A DNA stretch of 64,000 nucleotides, taken from positions 39,650,796 through 39,714,795 of the forward strand of contig NC_030386.2 in the NCBI RefSeq assembly GCF_001625215.2, written 5' to 3'. Origin of the DNA: Daucus carota subsp. sativus. Lineage: Eukaryota; Streptophyta; Magnoliopsida; Apiales; Apiaceae. Both the position numbers and the translations under genes were made by a program. Positions 22,458 to 34,138 of the stretch are shown here, one piece after another. The notes under the pieces are model-generated. The model ran no database searches and was not told the DNA's origin. It was given only the letters and a program-made list of their open reading frames with translations. Positions within the stretch are counted from its first letter, which is position 1. Every line of letters begins with the position of its first letter.

Positions 22458-25190
22458 ATGAACAGGCTGGCAGTCATCGGAAGTGGAAGTAAGCAACACA
22501 CGCTCACGCATATAATTACAGAAATTCATTGAATGTGTGTGTTTGATTTGCTCTGGTCTTGATCTAGTTTCAGGAGCTGTATGCGCGTCGCAGTTAGCTG
22601 GTAAATATGGCGTTTCGGTGACTATTTTCGACTCTGCTAGAGGCCCTGGTGGTCGCATGTCCGGGAGAAGGTGTCTCTCTCCCTCTCCCTCTCTCTCTCT
22701 CACCCTCCCTCTCTCTCTCCCTCCCTCCCACCCTCCCTCTCTCTCTCTCCCTCTCCCTCTGCCCCCCCTCTCTCTCCCCCCCCCCCCCCCCCCCCCCCCC
22801 CCCGCCTCTCTCTCTTCCTCCCTCTCCCTCCCTCCCTCTCTCTCTCTCTCCCTCTCTCTCTCTCATTTTACGTGACCCTTTTAAGGGGTGAATATATATG
22901 TTTGTGAATCATTTTTATACAATTAGTGAATTTTGTATATTTATGTAATGAATCTTGCAAGTTTGTAGACTTTTGTAGTTTAAAATGGTTTGGAGCAGAA
23001 CTTGATCGTATCGAAACTTTCCTACGCAGACTCTTTTATTGAGTTCTAATTTACAATATAATGTATTCATTCAAAGTACCAGTCTACTTGAGGAGTGCAA
23101 TTAGTAAAATGTGGCTTGCACTTACTGAATTTATTATAAATTTTGTCAGAGAGACTACTGAGGATGGGAAGGAACTGGTATTTGATCATGGTGCTCCTTA
23201 CTTCACTGCTACTAATGCTGATGTGCATCGTGTTGTTGCGGATTGGGAAGCAAGGGGTCTTGTTGCTGAATGGAAGGAGAGTTTCGGATCTTTTGATTTT
23301 ATCTCCAGAACATTTTCAGACTATGAAAAGGTTTTTCCCGCATCTTCGTTATATTTGTGTTTTCTGAACTCATTCATTATCATTTACCAATAGTTAACAA
23401 CCAATTTAGTGTGTCAATGTCGTTTTAGTTTTAAAATTTTATATAAGTATCATCTATCGCATCAGAGCATCAAACTTCAGAAATTATGCAGAACTAAAGC
23501 GTCTTATTAGGTTCAATCGAGTCTTTTGTCTAAATTTTGCAGAACCAAAATGTCTCTAAATGTTAGCTCTATTTAGGATGGATCATGCAAGAAATTTGTC
23601 GGCACCCCAAAAATGAATTCTATTTGTAGAGCATTAGTCTCTGAGCCAGGTGTGATTTGGATTACTGATATCTTTGTTTTCACTACGGACATTCTATTGT
23701 TGAAAGGATATCTTACCTGGCCTTTTCGTATTGTCCTCAGGAGTGGAAACTAAATTTGGGGCAGGTGTTGGGCGATTAGAATGGTTGGAAGACGAGGGCT
23801 CCTGGTCCTTGAATGGAATGGATGGACAAAATCTTGGACACTTTAAGGGAGTGATAGCATCTGATAAAAATGTTTTCTCTCCGAGGTTTACAGACTTAAC
23901 AGGACGACCACCTCCTCTTGGTAAGACTGCTTTCTTATCTGCTCTTGTTAGTTCAAAATTTAAATGTAGATGGTACAATGATTCTGATATAGTTATTGCT
24001 AGTTCAAAGATGCGTATTGAAAATCATGCCAATGAGTAATATGTTGCACAGACCTGCATCTGGTTCCAGAATTAGCTTCAAAGATCAAAGAAATTCCTGT
24101 CGATCCATGTTTTGCTCTTATGTTGGCCTTTGAAGAACCATTATCTTCGGTAAGATCTGCATTTTTAACTTTAACCTTGATGTCTTATGGATTTGGTTCC
24201 AGATTTGTACCCCTTCCACTGAATACAGTTTGATAATTCAGATTCCATTGAAAGGATTCTCGATCTTAAACTCTAAAGTTCTGAGCAGGGCGTACTATGA
24301 TAGTAGCAAGCCAGGGCGTTCTAGACAAAGGTAAGAGTTTATCAGACGATTAACAGAATAAAGACAAAGGTCAGAGTTCTGATTATCACTGCATAGTAGC
24401 TCTGGTGGTACTGCACCTTCTCGCCTTTTACATCTTAAATATTAGCTAACAAAATCTGCCAACTAGTCGCAAAGGAAATTCTCCCCTTCTTACTTAAACT
24501 TTTGTTTCTTTATGCACAGTGAGAACTGGGTATTGCATTCTACTGCAGAATATGCAGAGAATCTTATAGCTCAAACAGGACTTCAGAAGCTCCCAGCTGC
24601 CACTTTAGACAAAGTAGCTGAAGAGCTCTTTCAAGAATTCCAGAACATGGGGCTTAGCATTCCTCGGCCCTTCTTCAAAAAAGCACATAGATGGTTAGTA
24701 TCTGAATTTCAATTCTCCTGCAGTCCCTCTAGCGAATGTGCTGGTCAAATAATCTTTGTTAATCTTCTTCTGTACATTCATGTCTGCATATTCAACCTAG
24801 ACTGCTTCCAGATATTCATCTTATAGCGTGTACAAGATGTAATATACAAAATTTGTGTCCTGTATGTGGAACAGTGGAAGTAAGCATGATCCAAGAATCT
24901 GAACTGGAGTTTCTTTCTTATCCCAGCTTTATCGTTATCTACTTCATATTAATACATAGGAACTGATTCCACATTTACCCCCTACGACGATACAAGTCTG
25001 ACTGTATATTATGAACAGGGGTGCTGCTTTTCCGGCTGCAAGCATTTCAGAAGAGGAGAAATGCCTTTGGGATGGGAAAAAGAAGTTGGCGATATGCGGG
25101 GATTTCTGTGTCAGTCCTAATGTAGAAGGCGCAATCTTAAGCGGCCTGGCTGCAGCATCGAAGTTCAATGATATCTTCAGCTCCTTGTGA
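22458..25190 (+). CDS. Renalase-like FAD/NAD(P)-binding oxidoreductase
   Basis: Nine exons join in phase: 22458-22488, 22568-22670, 23150-23330, 23592-23649, 23741-23920, 24052-24149, 24242-24330, 24520-24693 and 25019-25190 (361 aa). The N-terminus is the dinucleotide-binding fold LAVIGSGISG, with GxGxxG at 8-13, then a charged end of beta2 and the R-G-P-GGRMS motif typical of renalase/amine-oxidase flavoproteins. The C-terminus has the second FAD motif CGDFCVSPNVEGAILSG. Plant homologues (I recall At3g04650) are annotated as FAD/NAD(P)-binding oxidoreductases; the substrate is not established. The fold starts at residue 4, so no N-terminal transit peptide is present in this model. The first exon is only 31 bp. 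Intron 2 starts within a CT/C microsatellite whose first bases form the donor GTGTCT. Confidence 0.9.
22672..22864. repeat. CT-rich microsatellite with a run of 28 C in a renalase intron
   Basis: Tracts of CTCT, CCCT and CCTCC surround an uninterrupted C28 at 22776-22803. The tract begins right at the donor of intron 2 (exon ends at 22670). ORFs of 78-112 codons in this area, on both strands, are artefacts of the repeat. The G-rich complementary strand could form quadruplexes. Confidence 0.95.
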
Positions 25191-25750
25191 TCATACTGCC
25201 AGCTTACCTCTTAAGAATTCAAACATGACCATCTTTTGGTACTTAATTTGAGACTGCTTGAGCTTCACCATGCATATGTTCTGCTTCCTTGTTAAATGAG
25301 CAGACCCTTCATTTTTACACGCTTTATATAAGATAATTCGGATCAAAACATGTATACTAATAGTAAATTTACTGGAAGAAAATAAACTGCTCGATTTCGA
25401 CTATTGAAGTGCTGATACAATAAGTAGACAAGCTTTGATCACCCAAATATCACATCTCTGTAGCAAAATTAATTTACAAAAAACTCGACTCATTTCGTTC
25501 ATGGCTCTAAAGTCTAACCCTATATAATTCTAATCTTAGTGACTTGGTCGCTATCTGCTAACGCAAACGATACAACATCCCTTACTCTATGATTTCACGG
25601 CAGCAATTCTAAGATACAAAATTAGTGTAATTCCAGTTTCCGTCTAAGAAGTGAGAAACACAGAATACACTCATCACTAAATACACAATCAGTGAACTAT
25701 AGGTTCATACTGCTGCCAAACTTGCCAATAGATATTTGAAGTCGGTGTTA
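25191..25750. other. Convergent 3' ends of renalase-like gene and RecA
   Basis: This 560-bp spacer between two stop codons facing each other must hold both 3' UTRs. No ORF or repeat is seen. Confidence 0.6.
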
Positions 25751-28700
25751 CTAAAATTCTTCAGCCATGTCATCTTCTTGAAGCTGCAGTGGTAATGCCC
25801 TGGTGTTAAAGGAGCTTATTTGGCCAGTGCCCTCCATCATTGCAGATCGAACAATCTACAAATCATATAGATTAAAAAAGGTTGATAATAGGTTGCAAGG
25901 CCCTAATGATATATAAATAGATACAGGCTCCATCAGTACAGTGGTGAAGATCTGACATTCATTCAGCTATAGCTTAATTGACAATGGCATACATGTGAGT
26001 GAGTCTACCTTCTCTATTTCAGCGGAAAGAACAGGGTTCTCTTTTAAATGCTGCAACGCTTTATCTCTTCCTTGTCCCAACCTTGACAGAGCAAAATTAG
26101 AAAAACAAATAAGACAGAAGAAGAATATAGAAAATAAAGATGAAAGATCAGAGGCACCTTTATATGCGATGACATATTAACATGTAAAAAACTTATGCTA
26201 ATTCCCGGACACCAGGTTGACCAATACCAATTCCAGGCTGATAAAATATATGATAAGAAACTTAAAAATTGCTTAACCTATCAGAGATTAGAGAGTCAAG
26301 GTCCTAAATCCAAATAGAGACTCAGAATCCTCAATCTTCATAATAGCCCGCCAAGCCCAACAAAATTTCCATGATAAAGTGATAAATATGTGCACAGTGG
26401 ACACATATTCTATAAATATCAACTAACATACTTCTGATAAGATCAATATGAAAATGAACGTCACTGGTTGATATTATTGGACAAGTGATAAAGTCCCGGT
26501 TCTGCTGTCCCAAATACATTCTCCGATAAGCAGACAAGTACTGTATGGGGTTACAATGATGAGTTTATATTTATCTGTTACAACTGCTGGAACAGAAGAT
26601 ATTATCACACAGCAGTTACAGTTTGCACAAGAATTACCAAAAATGTCGGTTTAAAGAATGTAATTGGAAGAAGGTATGGATGATTGGTGTGTCAGTAATT
26701 TAAGTAAGTGGTCTAAAAAATTCTCATCCTAAAAAGTGGTTTCATCATTAACGCCTGTAAGGGATTTACAGGAGACAACATAAATGTGACTAAAAAACAA
26801 GCAATTGATAGCACAAGATTCTCAGAACAAAAAAAGATCAACATATTGATGGAAAATTTTAACCCACTCCAGTTTATACTTTTTTCTCAGATCCTTCATT
26901 ATTTTTTTCTTTTTGTTTTTTTTAATTTGCGGGGGGGACGTGATATGAGGACCATGATCAAGAGCACAAACCTTTGATCTGCATAACTATACCAAGAACC
27001 CTTCTTTTGCACAACTTCCATCATTTCAGCACAGTCCAATATGCATCCCTGCAATTCAGCTATTATTAGAACAAAATAGTAAATGTGAGTCATTGAAAAA
27101 CAAACATGAGCATCAGCAAAGCACAACAGACCAGTTGGCTCACTCCTTCTCCAAATATAATTTCAAACTCAGCTTGCTTGTATGGCCTCGATACCTGTAA
27201 CGTTAGGCGAGGTAATTCAGTTTAAATAGTGCATATTATGCCTAAAGCTGAATAAAACTTTAAGGCACTTGGCAATTCTCTGAAGAAAAATTGACCAAAA
27301 GTATTCATATCTTTTTACCTTGCTCTTTTGAACTCTTACACGAACTTTAACCCCAACATCTTCATCCCCTTTGACCTAAAAACATGAAGAATATTGAGTC
27401 ATATATTCCACAAACATTTTTCCTTTGCTAATCAACAAATATCATATTTAATGAAACATATATCACGGATAGACTGATTGATCATGTGCTTACAGACTTT
27501 ATCTTCCCTGTTGGACGTATCTCAAGGCGAACTGAAGCAAAAAACTTTAAAGCAATACCTCCACTGGTGACTTCGGGATTTCCATAATATACACCAATCT
27601 GATTGCATTAAAGCGGACAATTTGAATCAGGATTTTCGATTACAAAATAGACATTACATAAACCAGACACAAGACCCTTCAACTGAAAGTAAAAGGTTTA
27701 TCCCTCCACATGGATTTTAGATATATATATCCAAATGTATACCTTATGCCTTATTTGATTTAGAAAGATAAGAGTGCATCCAGCTTTGGAGGCATTTCCT
27801 GACATTTTACGCAGTGCTTGGCTCATAAGACGTGCCTGCAAACCCATTTGCTGCATTCCTATCTCCCCCTAGGCATTCAAACAACAAAAATACCAACCCA
27901 GTCAACCTTGTGAAGTTTGCTATATTCAAATTTTTAAACAAAGAAGCTCTCCACAGACTTCAATCTCAGCTCGAGGAGTAAGTGCAGAGACAGAATCAAC
28001 ACAGATGAGGTCAACAGCACCAGATCTACACATACGGTCTGCAACTGATAAAGAAAAAGAAACAGGGGGGGTTGGTCTACAGTTAAACACATGTATATAA
28101 AAAAAACAATTTGTAACAATTATAAAAGTAAAAAAATAAGTTTCATGACTTTAGACAATTTCAAGAATACACAATGTACAAACAAGAAATTAAAGAAAGC
28201 AAGAAGATGGTCTTACTCTCAAGAGCCATCTCCCCATTATCCGGTTGACAAACAATCAAATTTTCTACATCTACTCCTACTCCTTTCGAATATGTTGGAT
28301 CAAAGGCATGCTCTGCATCAACAAGCATAGCATTGCCTCCTAATCTCTACATGTTAAACAACGGGAAAACGAACATCGTTATAGGGGTAGATAAGTGGGC
28401 TCGATAAACTTTAGCTAATGGATGAGCTTTCTGGTCCATATATCTTAAGAGAAAAGCCAGTATATGTAAGGATTAAAGCAGAAACGTAATACCTGCACTT
28501 CAGCAATTGCATGGAGTGCCAAAGTGGTCTTACCACTACTTTCTGGTCCATATATCTTAAGACAAAAGCCAGTAAATATAAAGGCATTAGATCTAACATA
28601 ACGAATAGAATGCACATACTGAACAAATAAACATAGCAATAGAATGGAATTTTGAATATACAACGGAAGATTCAAATGGCAATCAGTAATCAGCAATTAA

Positions 28701-30286
28701 AAGAAGAGGACAAGATTTTTGCATGAGCCAAAAGATTTCAAACCTCAACAATTCTTCCCTTGGGAAGTCCACCGCCCAAAGCAAAGTCCAATGTCAGACA
28801 GCCACTTGGAAAAGTTTCACTGCATTAGACCAATACAAACAACATTGCAACTAATGAGGTAATTAAACCTGTATGTTTATTCTCTTACATCCAAATGATT
28901 CAAAGAAAGATGGCGGATGTTTATATTTTTTTTAAAAAAAAAACCACTCGGAGAGCATGTATTATACACATTGACATAGGAATAGATCTGTTAAAGGTGT
29001 TAAAAACATACACGAGAGCCCCACCAGCACTGCCTAATCTTGTAACACTTCCTTTTCCAAATGAGCTATTTATGTCATTCATTGCTGCTTCCAGTGCTTT
29101 TTGCTGGAACAAAAATAGGTTGTCAGTTCTACAGACTTAATCAGACAGCTTTAATTGTCAATAAGAACCAATCATGTAACTTAAGCTTTATGGCATCGGA
29201 AATTGACTTTCGCAGGTGTTTGCCGAGAACATGACGAGACCAAAATACAACCAAAACACAACAAGACTACAGCCTAAAATCTAGTTCATGAATCTTTTCA
29301 AATAGCAAATAATATAACTATATATAAGTCTACCAAGTTGGTAAATAAGACATAGGTATAAAGTGGTAAGCGTCCCAACAACTGATCTAATATTAGTATT
29401 TTTCGAGAACTTAAGCAGATGTTAATGCATTTGGGAAGCAAGAGAATTAGTAAGGGCTAGTAATGTTACAGTTGTTATGTAGGTTGTACGGAGACATGGA
29501 CCAGTATCCTGATTCTTGTCCATTACTCCATTTTCCAATAATCAAAGCAATTGGCATTCAATGATAGAGTAGTAGACAATAATCACAACCTAGCTATGTA
29601 ATCCAATCAGTAATCCCGATACTATCTTATAACTGAGTGATCCCTTCAACTATTCTAAACAACAAAAAACTGGTGGCGAGACCGATTACATAGTAACAAC
29701 GCTGCAGGAATTATCTAACCTATAAACATTACAAACCAACCAAATCAAAAATAATATCATAATGTAGACAGGACCCAGATTAGAATTTCAATACCCGAGT
29801 TAACATTTTTACACTTAATTCCTGAATAATTTAACATCTTTACACTAAATTCTCAAAAAAAAAAAAAAAAAAAAAAGTAAACATCTTTGCACACTACATT
29901 ACTAAACCTGCAAGTCAAAACTTAAAACATCAAGAAACAGGACATGGGTTCGAATCCTCACAAGCCCTGTACTTAAAAACTAGGTAAAATACGAAAATGT
30001 TAAAAGGGTAGCCACTAAATCAAGAAAGAGAGCATACCCTGTCAAGAGACCGAGGGTCTGGATCCCCTGAAAGCACCCCATTGATCTTGGCATCAAATTG
30101 AGAATGAACCCCAGTCTTTTTAGCAGCCAAATGGGTTTTTGATTTTAGCAAGTAGGGTTTAAGCAGGGTACAAGAAGATGATAGAGGGAAAGATAAACCA
30201 AGAAACCTTTTCCTATTATAATTATAATTGTATAGTTTGGAATGGATATAATAGCTTGGCTTCAGAGGAGAATTTAACAAGTCCAT
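25751..30286 (-). CDS. RECA1: Chloroplast-type RecA recombinase
   Basis: Thirteen exons join in phase: 30286-30038, 29103-29012, 28819-28744, 28555-28493, 28346-28217, 28044-27959, 27868-27743, 27598-27494, 27375-27319, 27194-27132, 27048-26972, 26081-26009 and 25855-25751 (433 aa). Residues 1 to about 65 are rich in Ser, Leu, Lys and Tyr and poor in acids, as in a transit peptide. The bacterial-type RecA core follows, with Walker A GPESSGKT at 142-149 and the Walker B strand LICVD at 216-220. The L2 region and the conserved core sequence [15 protein letters not shown] follow. It should polymerise on ssDNA and use ATP for strand exchange in organelle DNA repair. Overall similarity and length match cyanobacterium-derived plastid RECA1 (At1g79050, 439 aa as I recall). 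Two introns use the weak donor GTCTGT (after exons 6 and 10). The long intron 11 spans about 0.9 kb. Plastid rather than mitochondrial targeting is inferred. Confidence 0.95.
28426..28584 (-). repeat. Short duplication of RecA exon-4 acceptor region within intron 4
   Basis: The block CTGGTCCATATATCTTAAGA occurs at about 28431-28450 and again at 28542-28561 (+ strand), with similarity over roughly 45 bp each. The second copy is the real 3' splice site and first 18-20 nt of exon 4 (minus strand). The first lies in the following intron and so presents a decoy acceptor with a stub of exon 4. Confidence 0.8.
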
Positions 30287-30700
30287 GATTATAGAATCGA
30301 GGCTTAATTGTAATTAAGTTGTAGACTTGTAGTGTGTGTGGTATGAAGTATGAACACAGGGAGCCAATTTTCAGGAGGGAGATGAGTCTCTGACACACTA
30401 CGGACTCAGTTCCAAATAGCCGAAATTTTCTGATTTTTTTTTTTTTTTTAAAATGAGAATAAATCTCAACGAGCGCGGGCAATTCACCGTGATAATTCTT
30501 TCATTCAAGAAAGCTTATTATCTAACCGTCGGACATGCAAGATGACCGGGGAAATTTAGACAATAAAACTTTAATGTCCGAAAAGAAAAACCGGTCTTCT
30601 TCCAAGAATCCTGAAAATAATAAAACAAAAGAAACAAGAAGAATATAAGTCGATATATTTAACAGATTAAATAAAAAATTCCCACAATCATGATAACTCA
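30287..30700. other. Upstream region of RecA
   Basis: This holds the presumed minus-strand promoter and 5' UTR of RecA, including a short T tract near 30435-30450. No gene is seen. Confidence 0.4.
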
Positions 30701-30714
30701 TGATTGAGACAATT

Positions 30715-30925
30715 AAGCTCTTAATTAAGGCATAATAATAAGATATTAATGTCCTTAATTAAGGCACAATTAACGGTCTCAATAAAGAGTCACAATTTAC
30801 GCCCTCAATAAATAGGCACAATTAACGTCCTCACTTACGAGGCAAAATTAACGCCCCGAGGCACAATTACGAGCCTCAATTACGAGGCACAATTTATGCC
30901 TTCAATTAAGGCACAATTAGTGCTT
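30715..30925. repeat. Degenerate minisatellite (about 30-bp units)
   Basis: Units resembling TCAATTAAGGCACAATTAACG, with variants CCTCAATTACGAGGCACAAT and CCTCAATAAATAGGCACAAT, are repeated about seven times with drift. It abuts and partly overlaps the 3' end of the orphan ORF at 30880-31140 (-). Confidence 0.75.
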
Positions 30926-31140
30926 TCCTTTCTGAAACTGGATCCCGTCTCGAAATCGCCGCCGCCGCCATCATCTGCCTCCACCGCTATGCTATCGGTC
31001 AAGTTGGCTCGTCGTATACGAAACGAACAATGAAGCGTCTCATTTGTAACACGAAAAATCGCCAAAAACACCGAAACCAAACAAAACACAAGGATTAAGC
31101 AAACAAACAAGATTAAAGTCAACACTTTTCGTAATTCCAC
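30926..31140 (-). pseudogene. Orphan first-exon-like ORF with a signal anchor
   Basis: An ATG at 31140 opens a frame starting [20 protein letters not shown], a clear N-terminal membrane anchor, followed by a soluble, Gly/Asp-rich stretch (ADDGGGGDFETGSS). Codon composition and GC content are higher than in the flanking AT-rich DNA. The frame then runs into the minisatellite, and no downstream exon can be found before RecA. I do not recognise the family; type II membrane proteins such as Golgi glycosyltransferases have this kind of N-terminus. It could be a gene fragment or a chance ORF. Confidence 0.35.
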
Positions 31141-32098
31141 TCAAAATAAATCAGAAAATGAAAGTAACAAACAAAAAAACGAAGAGATATCTGAAAAGAA
31201 GAGTTGCAATAGCAAGTATTACCAAAATTCTCAAGACCAAAATACCGTTTGCTTTCGGGAAAGTGATCACCTGAAGCTTTCTCGAATTTAGAACCGGATA
31301 TGTTTGTATTGCTACTTGCTAGAGAATATCAAAGAAACCCATTTTCACTTTGTTACTTCAAAATTTCAACTTTGGTTCGATTTTAGCAAGGCTCTTCTTT
31401 GGTATAGGTTTCTGCAGATTCTAAAAGTGGAGAAAGAGAGATGGTGGTGATCGATGAAGCAGCCGTAGCCTCTCACAGGAGCTTTGAAAAACAGTGTAAG
31501 TATCAGAATTTTAGCATTTTCACCGAAATTTTCTGATTAGCTTCTCATAAATTCTGCACTAAAAAAAAAAAAAAAAAAGCTTTTCATAAAATTTTGAAGC
31601 GAAGCTTTTCATAAATTTTAAAAATGTATTTTCAAATTAATATGATTCAATTTAATTAATAATCTTATTTATTGAGAAATTATTTAATAAATTATGAATC
31701 GGTACAATTGCGTGAGTATAAAAAATATAATATTTCAGACTTAAAAGAATGTAATAAGATTTATTTAATAAATTTATGAAAGTTAAATATATGCGTGTGT
31801 ATCATCATTTCAGGTTATGGACGAATTTTAATTGAAAAATATTTTTGTCGACATATTATTTGTTGTTAAGAGAGTTATAATTTTTATATCACTTACATGT
31901 TTTGATCGAAATAATCAGAAAAATTTATCTTTTCAACAATAAAAAAGTTGAAATAATTAAATAAAATAAAATAATATATATTATTTTATAAAAGGACTTT
32001 TATATATCATATATTAAAAAGATGTTAAAGAGTGTCGAATTTGACATCTTTGTCAAATTCTGCATAAATCTCCAGAAGATAACAAACTCTGATTTATG

Positions 32099-32403
32099 CT
32101 CCCTCCGTCTCACCTAATTTTTTACATTGAGTTTGAGTACCGAGATTAAAAAATAGATATAAAATAGTGAAAAAAGAAAAAAAAAGTGGTTGTGATAAAA
32201 AAAGGAAAGAAAGAAACAAAAGTGGTGGGACCTGTGATTTTTAATATATAAAAGAGAGACACTAAAGTAAGAGTGTCACGGAAAAGGTGGAAAAGTTGGA
32301 AAATGACAAGATCTCTTAATTATTTTAGAAAAGTTTTGTAGTGCAAAGAAACGAGTGGGACATCTAAAAAAAAACGATAAAAAATCCGATGGACGGAAAG
32401 AGT
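32099..32403. mobile_element. Stowaway-like MITE, degenerate
   Basis: The left end is CTCCCTCCGTCTCACC and the right end GGACGGAAAGAG, an imperfect inverted pair of the Stowaway type followed by TA. The left flank is TG rather than TA, so it has drifted. It has no coding capacity. Confidence 0.65.
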
Positions 32404-32830
32404 AGTTATTTTGAAAAATATCCTCCAACATGGAATACTATTACAAGACCACTATCATTTAGATTCGACTTAATAATATAACCAAAATTTTTTCCCCCTG
32501 CAAATATGGCTTAGCCTTAATATTTGCTCTAACAAATTCACGGTAAAAAAATCCGGTGAATAGAGGAGGTAGTTAGTTTGAAAAATATCCTCCAACATTA
32601 AACACTATTACAGTGGATAGAGGAGGCAGTTAGTTTGAAAAATATCCTCCAACATGGAACACTATTGCAGGATCATTGTCATTTAGATTCAGCTTATTAA
32701 TATGATCAAAATAATTTTTTCCCGGACAAATGTGTATTATAGTTTTATCATCTGTTCTAAGAAATTCACGACGAAAAATCTGGTGAACGGAAAAAGTAGT
32801 TATTTTGAAAATATCCTCTGACATGAAATT
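32401..32830. repeat. Tandem duplications of the MITE right end and its flank
   Basis: The block AGTTAGTTTGAAAAATATCC or its variant AGTAGTTATTTTGAAAA is present at about 32401, 32571, 32628 and 32797, giving units of about 170, 57 and 169 bp. Each copy is preceded by a GGTGAA-type or GGACGGA-type MITE edge. The small ORF at 32630-32824 lies inside. Confidence 0.65.
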
Positions 32831-33380
32831 CCAATTGTGACTATGGTGTTGTCATTTCAAAGTCGGAAATCAAAATTAATAAACTATTAATCTTAAATTC
32901 TTTCAAAAAAATTATTTAAACAAATTGGTTAAATATTTTTAAAAAATTAGTCAGAAATTTTCAGAATTCTGGAATTCAAAGAAGATGGCCAGGGGTAAAT
33001 TAGTAATTTGCATATAATTCGTTCCATAGCTTTCTCCGTAGAAATGCATAAATCAGATCATCATTAAAAAAGGCCAGAGACACTTTCAGCTCGGTTTTCT
33101 CTCTACGACCTGTTTGGTAGTTGGTACCTTCGTTTCTAATTTTTGTTCAGTGTTCTATTCTTTCGTTCATTACCTTGTCCCAAGGTTCTTTGTACAAAAA
33201 ATCTGTCATTTTTTGCTAGTGAACTTTAAAAAATTATTATGGTCCATTGATTACTGTAGTCTGTATTTACTATATATCCTATTACCTATATCATGCAGGG
33301 TCAATACTTTAAAAAAAATACACCATAATTTGCTATAATATTTAGTCTGTTCATTTTGTACTTTTTTTATGTCCCACAAA

Positions 33381-33747
33381 CAGTGTTCTAAAAATCCCCG
33401 ATTTAACCGATTAATCCCCGATTAATCCCCTGCAAAGTCGGCCACCGATCCGATTTCTAAAATCGGATTAATCCTTATATATATTTCTTAATTGAAATAT
33501 ATATGATAAATTATTAGAATTAAAATACTATATTACTTTAAATATCAGTAATTATAAAGTTTATGAATATATATATTAGTTACTAAATAGCTAATACAAT
33601 AATAACTATATATTAAATAATATTTTAATATTAAAATAAATCCGATTTCCACACCGATTAATCCATCCGATTAATCCCCGATTTCCGATTAATCCCTGAA
33701 TCGGTAGCTCAGCCGATTAGGTCCGATTCCCGATTTCTGTAACACCG
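33381..33747. mobile_element. hAT-type MITE with 8-bp target duplication
   Basis: The 367-bp element starts CAGTGTTCTAAAAATC and ends with the inverted counterpart GATTTCTGTAACACCG. It is flanked by the perfect 8-bp direct repeat CCCACAAA (33373-33380 and 33748-33755). Subterminal regions are built of CCGATTAATCC repeats, as is usual for hAT transposase binding sites. The centre is AT-rich and non-coding. Confidence 0.9.
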
Positions 33748-33813
33748 CCCACAAAAATGAAATATTTATTTATTACATTTATTCAAGATTATCACAATCA
33801 CATATTTATATAA

Positions 33814-34129
33814 GGGTCCTGTTCCTTGCCAACCGGTTGCCGGGAAGGTGTTATCTAACACACTGTACGGGGGCCATTAGATTTAGATTTCAAGGGCTCA
33901 GATCCAATTTGAGTTTTCAAAGGATCCGCTATAAATATCCGCGGAAGGGAAATTTTCCTTTCCGCGGATATTATCCGCGGAATGGGAGTTACCCTTTCCG
34001 CGGATAATATCCGCGGATGCATTCAAAACTCAAAATTGGATCTGAGCCCTTGAAATCTAAATCTAATGGCCCCCGTACAGTGTGTTAGATAACCCTTTCC
34101 CGGCAACCGGTTGGCAAGGAACAGGACCC
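33814..34129. mobile_element. Mutator-type MITE (long TIRs, 9-bp target duplication)
   Basis: The 316-bp element begins GGGTCCTGTTCCTTGCCAAC and ends with its complement. Inverted repeats of about 110 bp differ at only a few positions. The perfect 9-bp direct repeat TTTATATAA flanks it (33805-33813 and 34130-34138), which is the Mutator target-site length. The centre contains further CCGCGGATA/TATCCGCGG palindromes, so almost the whole element folds on itself. The high TIR identity suggests a fairly recent insertion. Confidence 0.93.
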
Positions 34130-34138
34130 TTTATATAA

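Noticed and set aside
22537-22907. Overlapping long frames rich in Ser/Leu/Pro (+) and Arg/Glu/Gly (-)
   Set aside because: They are translations of the CT/C microsatellite in the renalase intron, open in several frames because the repeat lacks stops.
29941-29985. GGTTCGAATCC box, like a tRNA T-arm or SINE box B
   Set aside because: No box A at the right distance, no cloverleaf and no clear SINE tail; it lies in a RecA intron. A decayed SINE is possible but unsupported.
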